Shown piece by piece: positions 21,982 through 34,092 of a DNA stretch of 64,000 nucleotides. Positions within the stretch are counted from its first letter, which is position 1; every line of letters begins with the position of its first letter. The translations under genes and the position numbers were made by a program. The stretch comes from Enoplolaimus lenunculus (taxonomy: Eukaryota; Nematoda; Enoplea; Enoplida; Thoracostomopsidae), in contig JASANG010000157.1 in the NCBI GenBank assembly GCA_030248215.1, forward strand, positions 1-64,000. Direction: 5' to 3'. The notes beneath the pieces were generated by a model. It made no database searches and had not been told where the DNA came from. It worked only from the letters and a program-made list of their open reading frames with translations.

Positions 21982-23642
21982 AAATTTTTCTGCTTAAAAA
22001 CCTGTTTTCAAGAGTATATGATCATTTTTCACAAGAATGTGCAACTGGGTGTAGATTTGCACGTAGCATTTTTGGGCAACCACCTATTTATTTAGAATGG
22101 GGGGTGAAATTCGCGCACACGAAGGAAATATGTAATATGCCAATGGCTAAAACTGTGCTCCGTTTACATTCTTAACATTCCAGGGGTATTAATACAACGA
22201 AAAATCCGACCGTTGCACACTCTTGTCGAAGAGTGATCATACACTGTTGGAAAAATCTTTTGAGCGTTTACTGTGCGAACTACCACTGCCCGATTTACAA
22301 GTTGCCCTTTGTCAATTTAAGATTTTGCCTGCGAGGGGTTCAATTAAGCATCATGAAGGTGGCTTAGTGTTGTGGAACTGTCTTCCGTCTATTCGGATAA
22401 AATTTTGGCCAATTACGATTTTCACAAGTCAGTTTATAAGATCTAAGAGCAACTGACAAGCGAAACCTTACAAGCGCACTGGCACAAGATGTTAGATTTG
22501 TTACTTTTTCATACCATCTTAATAAAAGACCAAAAAAAGTTTAGTTAAAAATTTCGGCCGATGTTACTTTAATGGCGCCCTGCATTAAGACAGGATAGCA
22601 ATTCAGTAAGTCTATGCTTAGGCTTTTATGGGCTAATTTTTGTGCAAAGGGATAGGCTTTAATCTTATGTTTACGTTGAGGCTTATAAGTTTAGGCTTTG
22701 AAAAATGCTTAGCCGACTCCAAAAATTTTGTAATTCTAAATATTACTGAACGATCCAACGGCTTCAATTAAACACAGAAATGTGATCAAAGCTGCACATT
22801 TTTAATATACAGTCCAATTAAAAGCATTGTTTTATTATGTTGTCGTATATATCCTTGTATTGTTTCAAAAACTACTGAAAAAATGCAAGGTTTTCATAGT
22901 TTCTTGGAAAAAATATTTCAAAATATTTGAAAATTTTGAAATTTAAACAAAACAACAGACTGAAATCGGAAATCCGCTTTTTTTGTAATATTCTTCATTT
23001 CAAAGAAAACAGAACAAAAAACACAAATGCATCTGAAATTGCAACAACAAAATTTTGAGAAAATTCTCAAACTTAAGTGATTCTTTTCTTAAATATTTTA
23101 AACAGATAATGTGTAATATTTTCTATTTTGTCGTAATTCAAACTGTATGTTTGATGTGGTTGAAAATTGTCCGCAGAGAGTCGAGGGGCGCAAACGAAAG
23201 AAATAAAATGTCTCAAAATTCAGAAATCTCGGCAAAAAAGACTCCTTGACAGCTTCAGAATAACCTGTTGGATCCCAGAGTTAAAAAATGTTGCTCATGA
23301 TGATATTGACCCCCTGACCGAGTTATCTGAGGTACGCAGCAAAAGATACTTTGCTGGCAGTTCGTTCTACATGTTTCTGTGTGTCTGTACCGTCTGTGAG
23401 TGTCCATGTTTGGGTATGAGTGTCTCACTCCGTGTGAAGTGGACATTTAAATGACACGAGCACTCCTTTCAATTATATTCTGCAAGTACATTACACAAAA
23501 AATTTCAGAAATGTTACAAACATAAATAAACATTATTTTCAAGCCTCCCCCGTAGTTATTGAAGGGGAATCCTAAACTGCAGCAAACGATGCAAAGTCGA
23601 GGGTTGTTCGTTTTCAAAAAATATTTCTAGATTTTGTTTCGT
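21982..23642 (-). other. Intron segment, no gene seen
   Basis: AT-rich, with a degenerate TTAGGC tract at 22610-22700. Short plus-strand frames at 22223-22456 and 23055-23454 have no splice sites or recognisable content. Confidence 0.4.
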
Positions 23643-23807
23643 TCGGGCCCGTAGCCATCTCACCTTGCTAGGTAGCGAAACATTTTTCAGGAGGGGCATA
23701 CAAGGCTTTTCGAAGACATACAAAAAAGGTTAAAATTTTTTAGGTGGGACAAAATTTTTTAGAAAGGCTAATCCTCCTAGAACCGCTCTGGCTACGGACC
23801 CGGGTAA
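23643..23807 (-). mobile_element. Family A MITE copy
   Basis: GGGCCCGTAGCCATCTCACC at the left and GGCTACGGACCCGGG at the right. The interior blocks are in reverse order relative to 15514-15682. Confidence 0.7.
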
Positions 23808-23980
23808 CTTTCAACGTTCATTCAAGAAATTAAATAATCTTCTCCAACTGTGTGCCTAAAAGACAGCCTATAACTGACCCGTGTTAAATCCATAGTTAAT
23901 GTTGTTGCGGTAGTCGACGCTTCGCAACGCTATTGGTCTCTAACAATTTTCACAACGTTCACCAAGCGACTCCACGTTTC

Positions 23981-24140
23981 CAGGCCCGTTGCCAGCTCAT
24001 CTTGCTAGGGGGGCTAAAATTTTTCAGGAGGGGCATATAAGGGTTTTTGTAGACTTGCAAACAAGGTTAAAAATTTTCTAGGGGGGGCAAGCTTTTTCCA
24101 GGGGTTGACCACGTTCTGGCCTCCACTTGGCTACGGGCCA
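23981..24140 (-). mobile_element. Family A MITE copy
   Basis: CAGGCCCGTTGCCAGCTC to TTGGCTACGGGCCAG. The 8 bases outside each end (CACGTTTC and CACATATC if the right end is at GCCAG) agree at 6 of 8, weakly hinting at an 8-bp target duplication. Confidence 0.7.
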
Positions 24141-25296
24141 GCACATATCACTAAGTTGAAGAGTTGATCGAGTTCCATATTGGCGATAGGAGGCCAATAG
24201 CCATCAGGAATATCGTTAGACTTTTACAGCCTGTGATTCCATCGACTACAACCGTGTGAAGCATATTATCAAAGCCTGAGGCTATTGAATATGTTCGGTG
24301 AGAGCATTGAACTATAAACTATGTATCGTAAACGATACCGATGATTTTCGGCCGATTGACAGGGGGAATACGGGCATCCTAATGCATGGATCGATTGGGA
24401 TACTTTAATTTTAGCTGACCATGAGGTGAAGAGTGCCGACCCCTCTGGTAATTTGAATTTTAACTACATCTTTCTGGATATGCTATTCAGGATGCGGATC
24501 TATAGCCACTACCTGCGCAGTGTGCTTTGAGGTTAAAATGTTTTTAGATTAGTTTTTATATTTTCGTAACGTTTGCTTTTCAAGCTGCGTACCCGAAGAC
24601 CCGAATAATGATATGCATCTGAATCCATTTTCATATTCAAGGCGAGTGCCACCCAGGTTTAAGCCCTCCAACAACAATCAAAACTGAAATTTCATATTAA
24701 AAGATTTAGCAGTAAAATTGCGTTTGAGTTCTCACTCGCTTCGCACGTAAGCTTTTTCACTATTATAAATTGGTAAGGTCCCAAATCAGAAATTCGTGCA
24801 TCCGCCACTGATGGAACAACAAAGTTTGTTGAATTTGCGTGGGATTATTAATTTGTATTTGCTGAAAAAAACTTGACAGCCAATCAACAAATCTGAATGC
24901 TTAAATTAGTTCTTTAGGGAAGACAAAAACGATGAGTTTTGCACAAAAATTAAAATGTTTTCATTATAAATCTTTGCGTAAAATATAAATAGGTCAATTT
25001 ATGGTCAAGTACCAGACAAGATGGAACCTGGGAAACCCCGGTCCTGGTCGCTGTGAACCCAATGTTCCGACGGGACAAAATACCGGTTTTTCTTGAAATC
25101 TGTTTATGAAATATATCCGTTGTTTAGATTTAAGAATTGTGTCAGAGGCGCAAAACTTTCAAGTCTTTGCTGCGTTCGTGGCATAATTTTCAACTGCATG
25201 ACTTGAAGTCACATTTTGAGCTTTAAATCAACAGTTTGTATTGCAAAGTTTTCAACGCGACAAGTCTGTTTAAACAAATTCTCCCTCAAGCCCTGT

Positions 25297-27215
25297 AAAT
25301 TTGAATTAGTTTAGTTTAATCAACTCAGCTATCGACTAAGCAATTTCTGAGTTAATATCAGTAAACATTAACTCATTCTAAGTTGAGTTGATTATCACTC
25401 TGAGTTGAGCTGCTTTTAGGTTTACTAATTAACTTAAAAACAGTGAAATCAAACCAAAATTCTGAATTTCGACAGTCCTAACCGCATAACGAGTGATTCG
25501 AATCATTGTGAGCTAAAATCAACTCACTCTAATTTGCAGTGCATGGTAACATCAACGATTTCTCTGCTTGAGCTTTGTGCTTCAAACATTATTCGCAGCT
25601 TTTCGACGAACGTTGACTTCAAAACACAGTGAACATATAAGAACGCAAGCGTCAGACGAATATTAATCAGAAAATTTTGTAAAAAAACAATTTTCATGTT
25701 TATACCAATACACTTAATTTATATTATTTTTAAATTGTTTCCAGATTTTAAGAAAAGATACACGAGAAAGCTCAATTTTTGTAAATTTCGATACAATTCT
25801 ACTAAGATTTAAAAAACGGATAGTTTTGTTGTGGTGAAATTAAGTATAATACAATAAGTATTCAATCAACTCAAGCTATCGATGACCAAGAAAGCGACAG
25901 AATTGCTGTTACTTTCACAACTGAAATAGATATCTGGTCACATTGTGTTCACCATTTTATACGAAAAACGCAAAATTAACGCGGATTAACTTGATATAAA
26001 GAAGCATAGAAAATCGAATATTTTTCTAAACAAAATTTTCTATTTTCAAACCGTTGTCAACGGCTAAACTCGGTTGGTGTTGTACGCAATTCAAAGCATG
26101 CTGAATACAGGAGCAGATACCTGGGGGCGAGTAGTACAGTGGATTCCTGTAAAATTTGTGGAGACAAGAGCCAACAAGACACTTTTACCGTCGAGTTTTT
26201 AAACTATCTGCTTGATCCTGAAGACCAAAGAATTCAGAGCCGCGAAAATAAATTCAAATAAAGTTACACTCTCCCGAAATCAAACGGTGGCTATGAGCAA
26301 CATGGAAATTAGAAAGCGACTGGACGTCTATAACGTGTTTTGCATGGAAAATATGTGAAAATAAATTGCAGTCTGCATATCAGCATATGTAGCGTAAAAC
26401 TGAATGGCACTGCGAAAAATGCTACAGTCCTGTGTTGCTCACTTGTTTTGTTATTGAAAGCGGTAACAATTTGAGAAACGAAGAAAGAATTTATTCAGTA
26501 TCAAAACAACTAAACTTTAAATTTTGAACAATTTGTGACATTAAGGTGCGTTTTTGGTATTTTCAGCTAAATATATCGTAGACAGCGGCCCGGCAGTCGC
26601 TCATTGTCGAAGTTCCGAATACACTAGCCAAACAAACTTTGCACCGTTTTACTGACTTTTGGATCACTTTGTACACGAGATTTTTCATTTTTCACATGTC
26701 CATTGCAAATTAGTTTGTCTTAAGACTCCTTCCAGGGACAGATTCAAGATTTTCGGATGGGAAAAGCCGCGTGACACATATAATAGTGAAAAAAGCTCTC
26801 GAGCGAGAATTTAGTACAACATTTTAACAAAAAATTTGGTTTTTATCTCTGTTAAAGAGCATAAACCAGTGTACACCTTCTTGAATCCATCAGCGACTCT
26901 CAGCTTAAAAATCGAAAAGTGTCAACAAAAGAATCAAAATCCAAAAGATATTTTTTGAAGAGGTCAAGCAAAGTTTGGGTAACAAAGTTTCTTGCGTAAA
27001 TACAAAACTACAGACACGATAACGTTCACGAGGAGTCTGATTTGCCGAAATGCCAGAACTCAGAAATTTTGAGTTGATTTAACTTATTCTGACATAATTA
27101 ATTAAACTCATTCAGAATCAACTCAACTCAAAGTGAGGTATTAATGTTTACTGATATAAATTCGAAAATAACTAACTCGCTAGCTGAACTGATTAACTCG
27201 CTGGAATTCACAAGT
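25297..27215. mobile_element. About 1.9-kb element with long imperfect terminal inverted repeats
   Basis: 25300-25400 (TTAATCAACTCAGCTATCGA, then ATATCAGTAAACATTAACTC and AGTTGAGTTGATT) recurs in reverse complement at 27060-27210 (AATCAACTCAACTCAAAGTG, TTAATGTTTACTGATATAA, TAGCTGAACTGATTAACTCG). The arms are about 100-150 bp and diverged. No transposase frame is visible between them, so it is non-autonomous or decayed. Confidence 0.6.
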
Positions 27216-29345
27216 GTACTCGCTTTTAGAATTGTTTGATATGTTGATAAAAATTGTTTTAAAAACAAACGAAAGTTGTGTGCCTACTATCAACAGAAAA
27301 TATAACGTTTAGTTGCTGAAAAATGATAAACAAAATGTAGGAAATAAACTATTTTTACAGTTGACATTTATATTTCTAAATATTGGGAATAAATTATTAC
27401 TAAAAGCACAGAATTATGCATCGGTCGATAGTTTATTGGCCTTGAAATTCATATTATAAAGTTAACGCTTAAATACAGCGCGTCGAATAACTCTCAAAGT
27501 TGTGCAGTTTTAAGTATATTTTCATTCTACGTAATAGGGAAACTACAGGGTAATTGGGGAATGCGTTCACTCGGCAACAGCAGTGTAGCGTTGAAAATTT
27601 TGCTATACAAATTGTTCATCAAAAACCCCACAATGTGTTTTCGTAGTTGCAACGATCAAACACTGCGGCGTAAAGCATCCCAGATCTCGCAGCAACATCC
27701 TTAATCAGCCGCTCCATGTAAGCGAATAATGTGGTTATTTTGTGAAAACAATTATGTATTTCTCTTGGTACATTTCACAGACAGAGACGCGTTCCAGTGC
27801 ATATGTTAAAATTTGAAAACATTCAAAATATTTCAGTTTAAATTTAACCAAAGTTTGCTCTAGCTCCGAATTAAAACTGCGCTGATGGTCCGAGCTCCGG
27901 GCCCCTCACCAAGACGGACCTTCCAGCAGCCGAAAACCGACGATATGTTTCAACGGATAACCAGCCATCAAAACCAATATGCCAATTTTCGGAGAGTACT
28001 GATTGAGTCTTCCGGGTTCAATTGTGTATCTCTATACAAGGGCTTGATAGTCATGTGCTGCCACCACTTTAATCTGGTCCAAGTTTGTTCAGAGTTTCCG
28101 AGTTGAAACTGAAAACGGCAACATCCACATCCTAGCACGATAGCAAATAAATTATTGAAAAACATATTAAAAGTTTTTATGCAGTAGAATTTATGTTATT
28201 CGGCGCATAACAAGCATTGGCTATTAATGTTCCAAGCACGGTGGTGTTGTTCTTTAAAAAACGATTGTTTTATTAATGTATGTGAAGCAAAAATCGATTA
28301 TACAAGTTGTAAGTTTTCGAATGTTTTGATAGCGAACCGTCAGCCAGAAAAGATCTGAAAGAGGTTTGTTTACCACCGATAAAGCATTTTAGTCTGCCAA
28401 AAAATGTTTGCCCCGTTTGACATTTAGGTGAAGGCGTTTTTCTAATCATTGGCGGTCAAAAATGGAGCCACACAGGCATAGGCCGGACTACAAGCATCAA
28501 ATCCACAATTTGGTGTTAACATTTTAGTACTAACATTTTGGCTTGTTGCTCGCTACGCTTGCAAGTACTGATCCGAACATTCCGGGCAAGCTTTTAAGAG
28601 CTTGGGTTTATTATACTTTCAAGCTTTGAACGTAGAGTAAAATTTGAGCTGAGATCAAATCAACCAAACTTTTATGTGCCTCCTTTCGTACTTTCGTATA
28701 GTTTTGTGTGAAGATTAAGGGACAATTCTTGAATATTTTAGTTGTCGAATTATAAAACAAGCTCGCAATATTTTAAGCTTGCACTACAGGCACTAGCTTA
28801 CAAATTTTGCGTTTCATAATAAATGCCAGCCCGCGCCCCCGTCCGAAATTTTTGGATCCGCCTCTGACTATAGGCATACGCTGGTTTGTAGGCTTTGAGG
28901 CTTAGGCTTCAGTTTTGGTTCGCTTACAACTGGGCTCAGGTCATCGCTTTATTTTAAATTTGAGGTGTCATACAATTAAACAATACAGTCCCATAAGTTA
29001 TATTTTGCATACTCCAGAATTTAAAACCCAACAATATGTTCTGAAACCAAAATATTAATATTTGAAAATTTGTTTTGAAAAATTGCATATTTGTCCGTTC
29101 GTGGGTTTAAACTTAAAGGGATAAAAGAATCGAAATTGCCAGAACAAAAACAAGAAAACTTATAATTTTAAAACAAATATCGAAAAAGAAATTTTAACAG
29201 AAGTTGCAGGGAATTATGCCATATTAACGGCGCAGATATTAAGGTTGACGTGAAACTAAAGCCGAGAGCCCAGAATAAGCAAATTTATGCACCAACATCC
29301 CACATTTTGCATTTTAGTTAAATGTACGACTTCGATGTGAACTTT
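27216..29345 (-). other. Intron segment, no gene seen
   Basis: A minus-strand frame at 28165-27968 and its plus-strand partner look like chance. AAATTTTTGGATCCGCCTCTG at 28847 and a TTAGGC fragment near 28890-28920 suggest a repeat edge. Confidence 0.35.
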
Positions 29346-29577
29346 GGCCCATGGCCCATGTCAAGATCAGGGGCGGAACATTTTTCTGTGGGACTAGAAA
29401 AGAGTAAGCTTAAACTTTAGACTAATTTTTTGCTTTGCTTACGCTTAGGCTTAGGCTTAAGCTTAGGAATATGCTCAGTCTTACGTTTAGGCTTAGGCTT
29501 AGGCTTAGGCTTAGGAATATGCTTATAATACTGTTCCGCCCCTGTGCTTTACATTAACCCATGTATAAAGGCCATGG
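29346..29577. mobile_element. Family B MITE with TTAGGC core
   Basis: Left: CATGGCCCATGTCAAGATC, then AGGGGCGGAACA. Right: TACTGTTCCGCCCCTGTGC, then CCCATGTATAAAGGCCATGG. These ends are inverted repeats. The core is two blocks of TTAGGC hexamers, each followed by a GGAATATGCT motif. Non-coding. Confidence 0.75.
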
Positions 29578-29659
29578 CCATCCTGTTGTCCCGGGACAGC
29601 AATATACCGGAAGTGCAAGCATGCACCCCTGTTTACATATGCACAGAATGTGATGTAGT

Positions 29660-30410
29660 AAGGGCAGTGTTTCTATTTCTCGGGGGGGGGGGTTGCAGCG
29701 ACGGACGTCTCCGCGGGAAGGCATTGGAGGCCGTATCACCAAATTTGGCTGGGACCTTCCAAATTGACTCGGTTTAAAAGTACTTAATCTCAGTCGCAAC
29801 TGTAGGGACGCTCCAAATTTGTCCGGTGCCTCTCAAAACATAATCTGCTGCGGATGACCCTGGTTGCAGCACCACCGGACCCCAGTTTCAAGGGATGCTG
29901 AGGTTAAGCTAGATAAGTTTTTAGTAACGAATTGCTTAGTTTGGGGGTTTATGGGGCGACAGCCCGCATCATGCTTAGGGACCCTTAAATTTTCGGGGGA
30001 TCAGGTGGCAGCGCCTTCCCTGAGAGCCCAATCAAAGAAAATTGTTCTATCGAGGAGCTTTTCCTTGTTTTGGGCTCGACTGTCCTGCTGTCCCGCTGTC
30101 CCAACTTTCCCCGCTGCCCCAACTCTTCCCACTGTCCCAATTATGTATGTTGTGTGTACTTCTCACACATTGCTGTCCCGGAATAGTAGAACGACCTTTA
30201 GCGTATCATTGACCTGTATTTTAACATCAGCAAATGCCACAGTTCACTTGTTTGAGACCCGGCAAGTAGTCAGAGGAAGGGCAGTGGGCTCAGCCCCCCT
30301 GAAAGATGTCTCCCTTGGAAAATCTTCAACCTTGTTTCTAAAGGATCGAAAAACGCTTGAATGCCATCCTGTAATTTTTTAGCTCCATAGCATGGTGAGC
30401 ATGCTACCAG
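29660..30410. other. Mosaic of repeats, including a family A fragment at 30262-30412
   Basis: Pyrimidine-rich CTGTCCCGCTGTCCCAAC units lie at 30080-30150. A family A copy without clear left end follows (GGGCTCAGCCCCCCTG, AAAATCTTCAACCTTG, TTTTTTAGCTCCATAGCA). The 172-codon plus-strand frame across this stretch is made of these repeats and is not a gene. Confidence 0.5.
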
Positions 30411-32013
30411 TCTGTTGAAACTCACCAATAACAAATCATAAAAAGTTCAATGGCGGAACAGTGGGAAATGGGAGATTTTTCAATGTTTTAGTAGTGGCAT
30501 AACTTAAAGAAACAAAGGTTATAGATTGAATCTGAGTTGAAGAAATCTACTTACGCCTGTAATCTGACGGACTGTTGGAAGTAAATATCCTAATACAGAC
30601 AGAATTCTACAAAATAGTCGAGATGTGTGCAATTAACAACTGGTTGCTTAACGCTGTTCTACGTCACATTTTGCTTTCAGCTCCCAGTTGTGGCAACTGT
30701 GCTCTGTTTGGCAACATAATTTTTTTATAAAACCTTTATTAGCATCCAAACGTGAGTAAAATCTCGATTTTGTTAAAATTATAGTAAAACAATATCGGTG
30801 AAATTCTACAAAGTTAACAATAAAAAATCTAAAAATGCAAATTCGAACCGTGGCAATGTGGTAGATTAAGCAATTTGTGAAAAATACTTTTTGAAGTACT
30901 TAAATAGTGGAATTAAACTTAATTTGTCAAAAATGCGAGGTGTACCTGGATTACCATTTCTTTAAAAAATACTAAATGTCTAGCTATCTTCTCCGTATGG
31001 TTGATCATGTTTCCACCCCAATTTTGCCCCGGATGAGTATGAAAACAGCAATTATCTATTCTTAATCAACAAAACAGTTGATAAACCACTGACATCCCTC
31101 TAAGTTTCAAATCTCGCAAATTCAAACTTAAACATAGCAAAACGATGCATACTTTTAGATTTTCTATTCACAAAACATTTCACAAACTGGCGATAGACGC
31201 TACACACATTTGTGAATCTCGGAATTCAATTCACGTGGAACTGATTCTTAGAATTCAACAAACAATTCAACCATTAAACAACTGGACTTCAAAAGCAGCT
31301 TGAAGTTTTCTGATTTTATATTTTGAGCTAAAAATAACACTACCATTAAACTGAATTTAAAAATTTCAACGTCACGTTTAATGCTTGGAAAACAATGCCA
31401 TTCAGAAATATATTTGTAATTGGTATAACCCTTTATCTCAGAGAATATATAGTATGAACGACTCGGAGCAAACTGTGTACGCGAGAAATATATAATGCGT
31501 TGCGTTTAATCATTTTCCACTCTCAAAATAATATTTCTGATATTTAAGAAAAAATTTCTTACATTTGAGAAATATGATTAACAAGGTGCGCTTGAAAAGT
31601 ATTTCTGTTATAACAGAAATGTTTTCAAAAACGTTTTGAAATAAAGTCTGAAAATAAACGTTTTCCAGTTATTTTTAGGAAAATTGTCTTAAATATTAGC
31701 AAAACTTTTCAGATTTGCCACAGAAAACACTTTTCTGAATAAATTCAGAAACACTTTTTTGTGTGCTACGCGCAACAGCTTCTTCGACCTCGAGAGACAA
31801 CAGGTGCACAAATTAGGAAATAAGCAAGAAATGCAAGAAAGAATTGAAGTTTTCTCGCACAAAAGCATTTTCAGTTTGCCTGTATTAAAAATCCAACCTT
31901 ACGCCTAGAGTCCAACCCTAAAGCTAACCTTCATGTCTGTACCTGAATCAATAATTTTTGAGGTTATTCAATCGAAAAACCTGGTTTCAAGAAAAGCTAT
32001 TGAGAGCTGCTCC
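30411..32013 (-). other. Intron segment, mostly unique AT-rich DNA
   Basis: A family G end lies at 31186-31222 (CTGGCGATAGACGCTACACA). TTTCTGAGAAA-type palindromes lie around 31500-31760. No exon recognised. Confidence 0.4.
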
Positions 32014-32294
32014 CAGGCTATGAACGGATAGAAAAAATAACGGAAACGGATATTAATCTAAATAGAAAACGGAAAACAAATATTGAAGTAAAAAAGGTTT
32101 GAATACATTTTATGTTTCTGTATTTCATTTCCAACACTTGCAGTATATCTGTAATTAAAACTTGCGAGATATACGTTATTTGTGACTAATTTTGAGCGTA
32201 AAACTAACTAAAATTTTCGGTACTCCTATAACGAAAACGGAAACGGATACCGATTTTTACCGGAAACGGAATCAATTAATCCGGTTGCATCCTG
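32014..32294. mobile_element. Family E hAT-like MITE, eroded copy
   Basis: Begins CAGGCTATGAACGGATAG, followed by AACGGAAACGGATATTAATC. Ends AAACGGATACCGATTTTTAC and GGTTGCATCCTG. The flanking octamers share only GCTG, so the duplication has decayed or the ends are slightly off. Confidence 0.55.
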
Positions 32295-32639
32295 GCTGTT
32301 TGTGATTACATAAGGCCTTTTTTCGTTAAAACAGGAAGTCTCAAAGAGCACTTTGGAACTTTTGACCAGTATATTTTTATTCGAAAACAATATCACTGCG
32401 CCACAGAGTCCACATGACTCACTGTACTTGATTGTCAAAAATGCATCAAAACACAATACAATTGGTAGATCCTAGGGTGCACCACACTCCAGCTCACGTA
32501 CATTGATCGAAAGCAAGATTTTAGATTAAGGTTTAAAACTATAACCGCTCGATATTAATGGGAGGGCGCCACACTGTCCCTACCGTTTTTGAAAGGTACA
32601 TTCAATGCATAGAAGAGAGCCGTAACAGTAGTATAATAA

Positions 32640-32800
32640 GCATATTCGCAACATTAAGCCTAAGCCTAAACCTTAGCGAAAGAATAATCTATGTGGGTAA
32701 AAAATCACAAATTTTTATCCGCGTTTTGGAAATTTTTACCGGCGGATATACCCATGTAAAAATTCATTTCTCGGCCCGCGTCGTTTTGTATGTAGTCGCG
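32640..32800. repeat. Family B end next to a family H fragment
   Basis: AGTAGTATAATAAGCATATTCG plus TAAGCCTAAGCC is one arm of family B. It is followed by GGGTAAAAAATCACAAATTT and TTACCGGCGGATATACCC, which match the family H stretch at 55410-55500. Confidence 0.55.
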
Positions 32801-33089
32801 CGTATAGACATTTCATGTACCTGTTACGATCTTATCAGCCTTAGCGGTAAACGCGTGAATTCTGTTACACTCGGAATCCATGGCGATAGAATGACTTCCA
32901 AAATACTATAACTCGACTTCCAAAATACTATAACTCATTAAACAAAATTGATTACCAAAAAGTGTAAACGTATAGCAAAATTGCTGAGTCGAAAAACAAA
33001 AATATATTTTTGTTAACCTGATTAAATGTTAAACACATGGCTCCATTGATAAAAAGTCCCGTGGAAAAACGTAATGCCGTCAGAAAAAC

Positions 33090-33275
33090 ATGAACCAAAA
33101 AAGGTACTGCGGCTAAATTATCCAAACGTACTGCAATAGAGTAAGCTTAAAATTTAGACTATTTTTTGCTTACTTAGGCATAGGCTTACGTATAAGCTCA
33201 TTCTTACGCTTAGGCCTAGGCTTAGCAATATGCTTATACTGCTGTCGCGGCAATGTTCTATACATTAGTCAATTT
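33090..33275. mobile_element. Family B MITE, degraded left end
   Basis: GCAATAGAGTAAGCTTAAAA, TTAGACTATTTTTTGCTTAC, TTAGGC-like hexamers, CAATATGCTTATACTGCTGT and TTCTATACATTAGTCAA match family B in order. Confidence 0.65.
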
Positions 33276-33927
33276 TTAACTCGTACGGTTTAATAACATT
33301 ATTCTGATAGATAAGGGCATACTTGAAAAAAGTATTTTTGAAAGCAAAATCAATCATATACGCTTTCGAAGGTCCTTACGGTGTCCAGCCCCCTAGCGGG
33401 TGAGAAACGGGGTGCTAATCGCGGCACTGAACAGAACTAAAAACCATCAAAGATACCAATTTGTTAGCCTCGGAATTCAATCCTGTGATGGGAGCAGAAG
33501 CAGCCCAGGCGAAAGATAAGCAAACGATTTCCATGGAGACGTGGCTTTAGACAGAATGTGGCATGTAATAGGTCTGTGTGGTCATTGACGGTGAGATAAC
33601 TCTATTTAAACGTTTGAATATTTAATTTCGTTTAAAATTTAACGCTTTGAGCTACCTATTTTGAATTCGTATGCTATATTTGAGTTTAGAATATGCTAGC
33701 AGGCAAGTGTAGACAATGGTCAGAGCATGGCACTGTAAAGAGCGATAGAATGATATCTGTAAATTGTATTCTAAACGGTGAACGAAGCAGATGTGGCCAT
33801 AAAATTGTATACAAGTTAGGAAAATTTATAAAACAGGGCCATTAGTATATAAGCATCTTCTTATGTCTAAGCCTAAGCGTAACAATGGGCGTATACCTGA
33901 GCAAAATATGGCCCATGTATACAACAG

Positions 33928-34092
33928 AACCCGAACGTTTTCCGGCAGGACTGTAATAGAGTACGCGTAAGCTTTAGACTAATTTTTTGGCTTACACTTA
34001 GGCTTAGGTATAAAATGATTCGTACGCTTAGGCTTAGAAATATGCTTATACTACTGTTCCGACCCTTTTGCTATACACTGGCCCAAAATATT
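33928..34092. mobile_element. Family B MITE with both ends
   Basis: Left: TGGCCCATGTATACAACAGA, then ACCCGAACG. Right: ACTACTGTTCCGACCC, then TTTTGCTATACACTGGCCCA. The two arms are inverted repeats of about 35 bp around a TTAGGC-bearing core. The preceding 33840-33900 holds another single arm. Confidence 0.75.

Noticed and set aside
29864-30382. 172-codon plus-strand frame
   Set aside because: Made of CTGTCCC-type low-complexity sequence and a family A fragment. No protein-like content.
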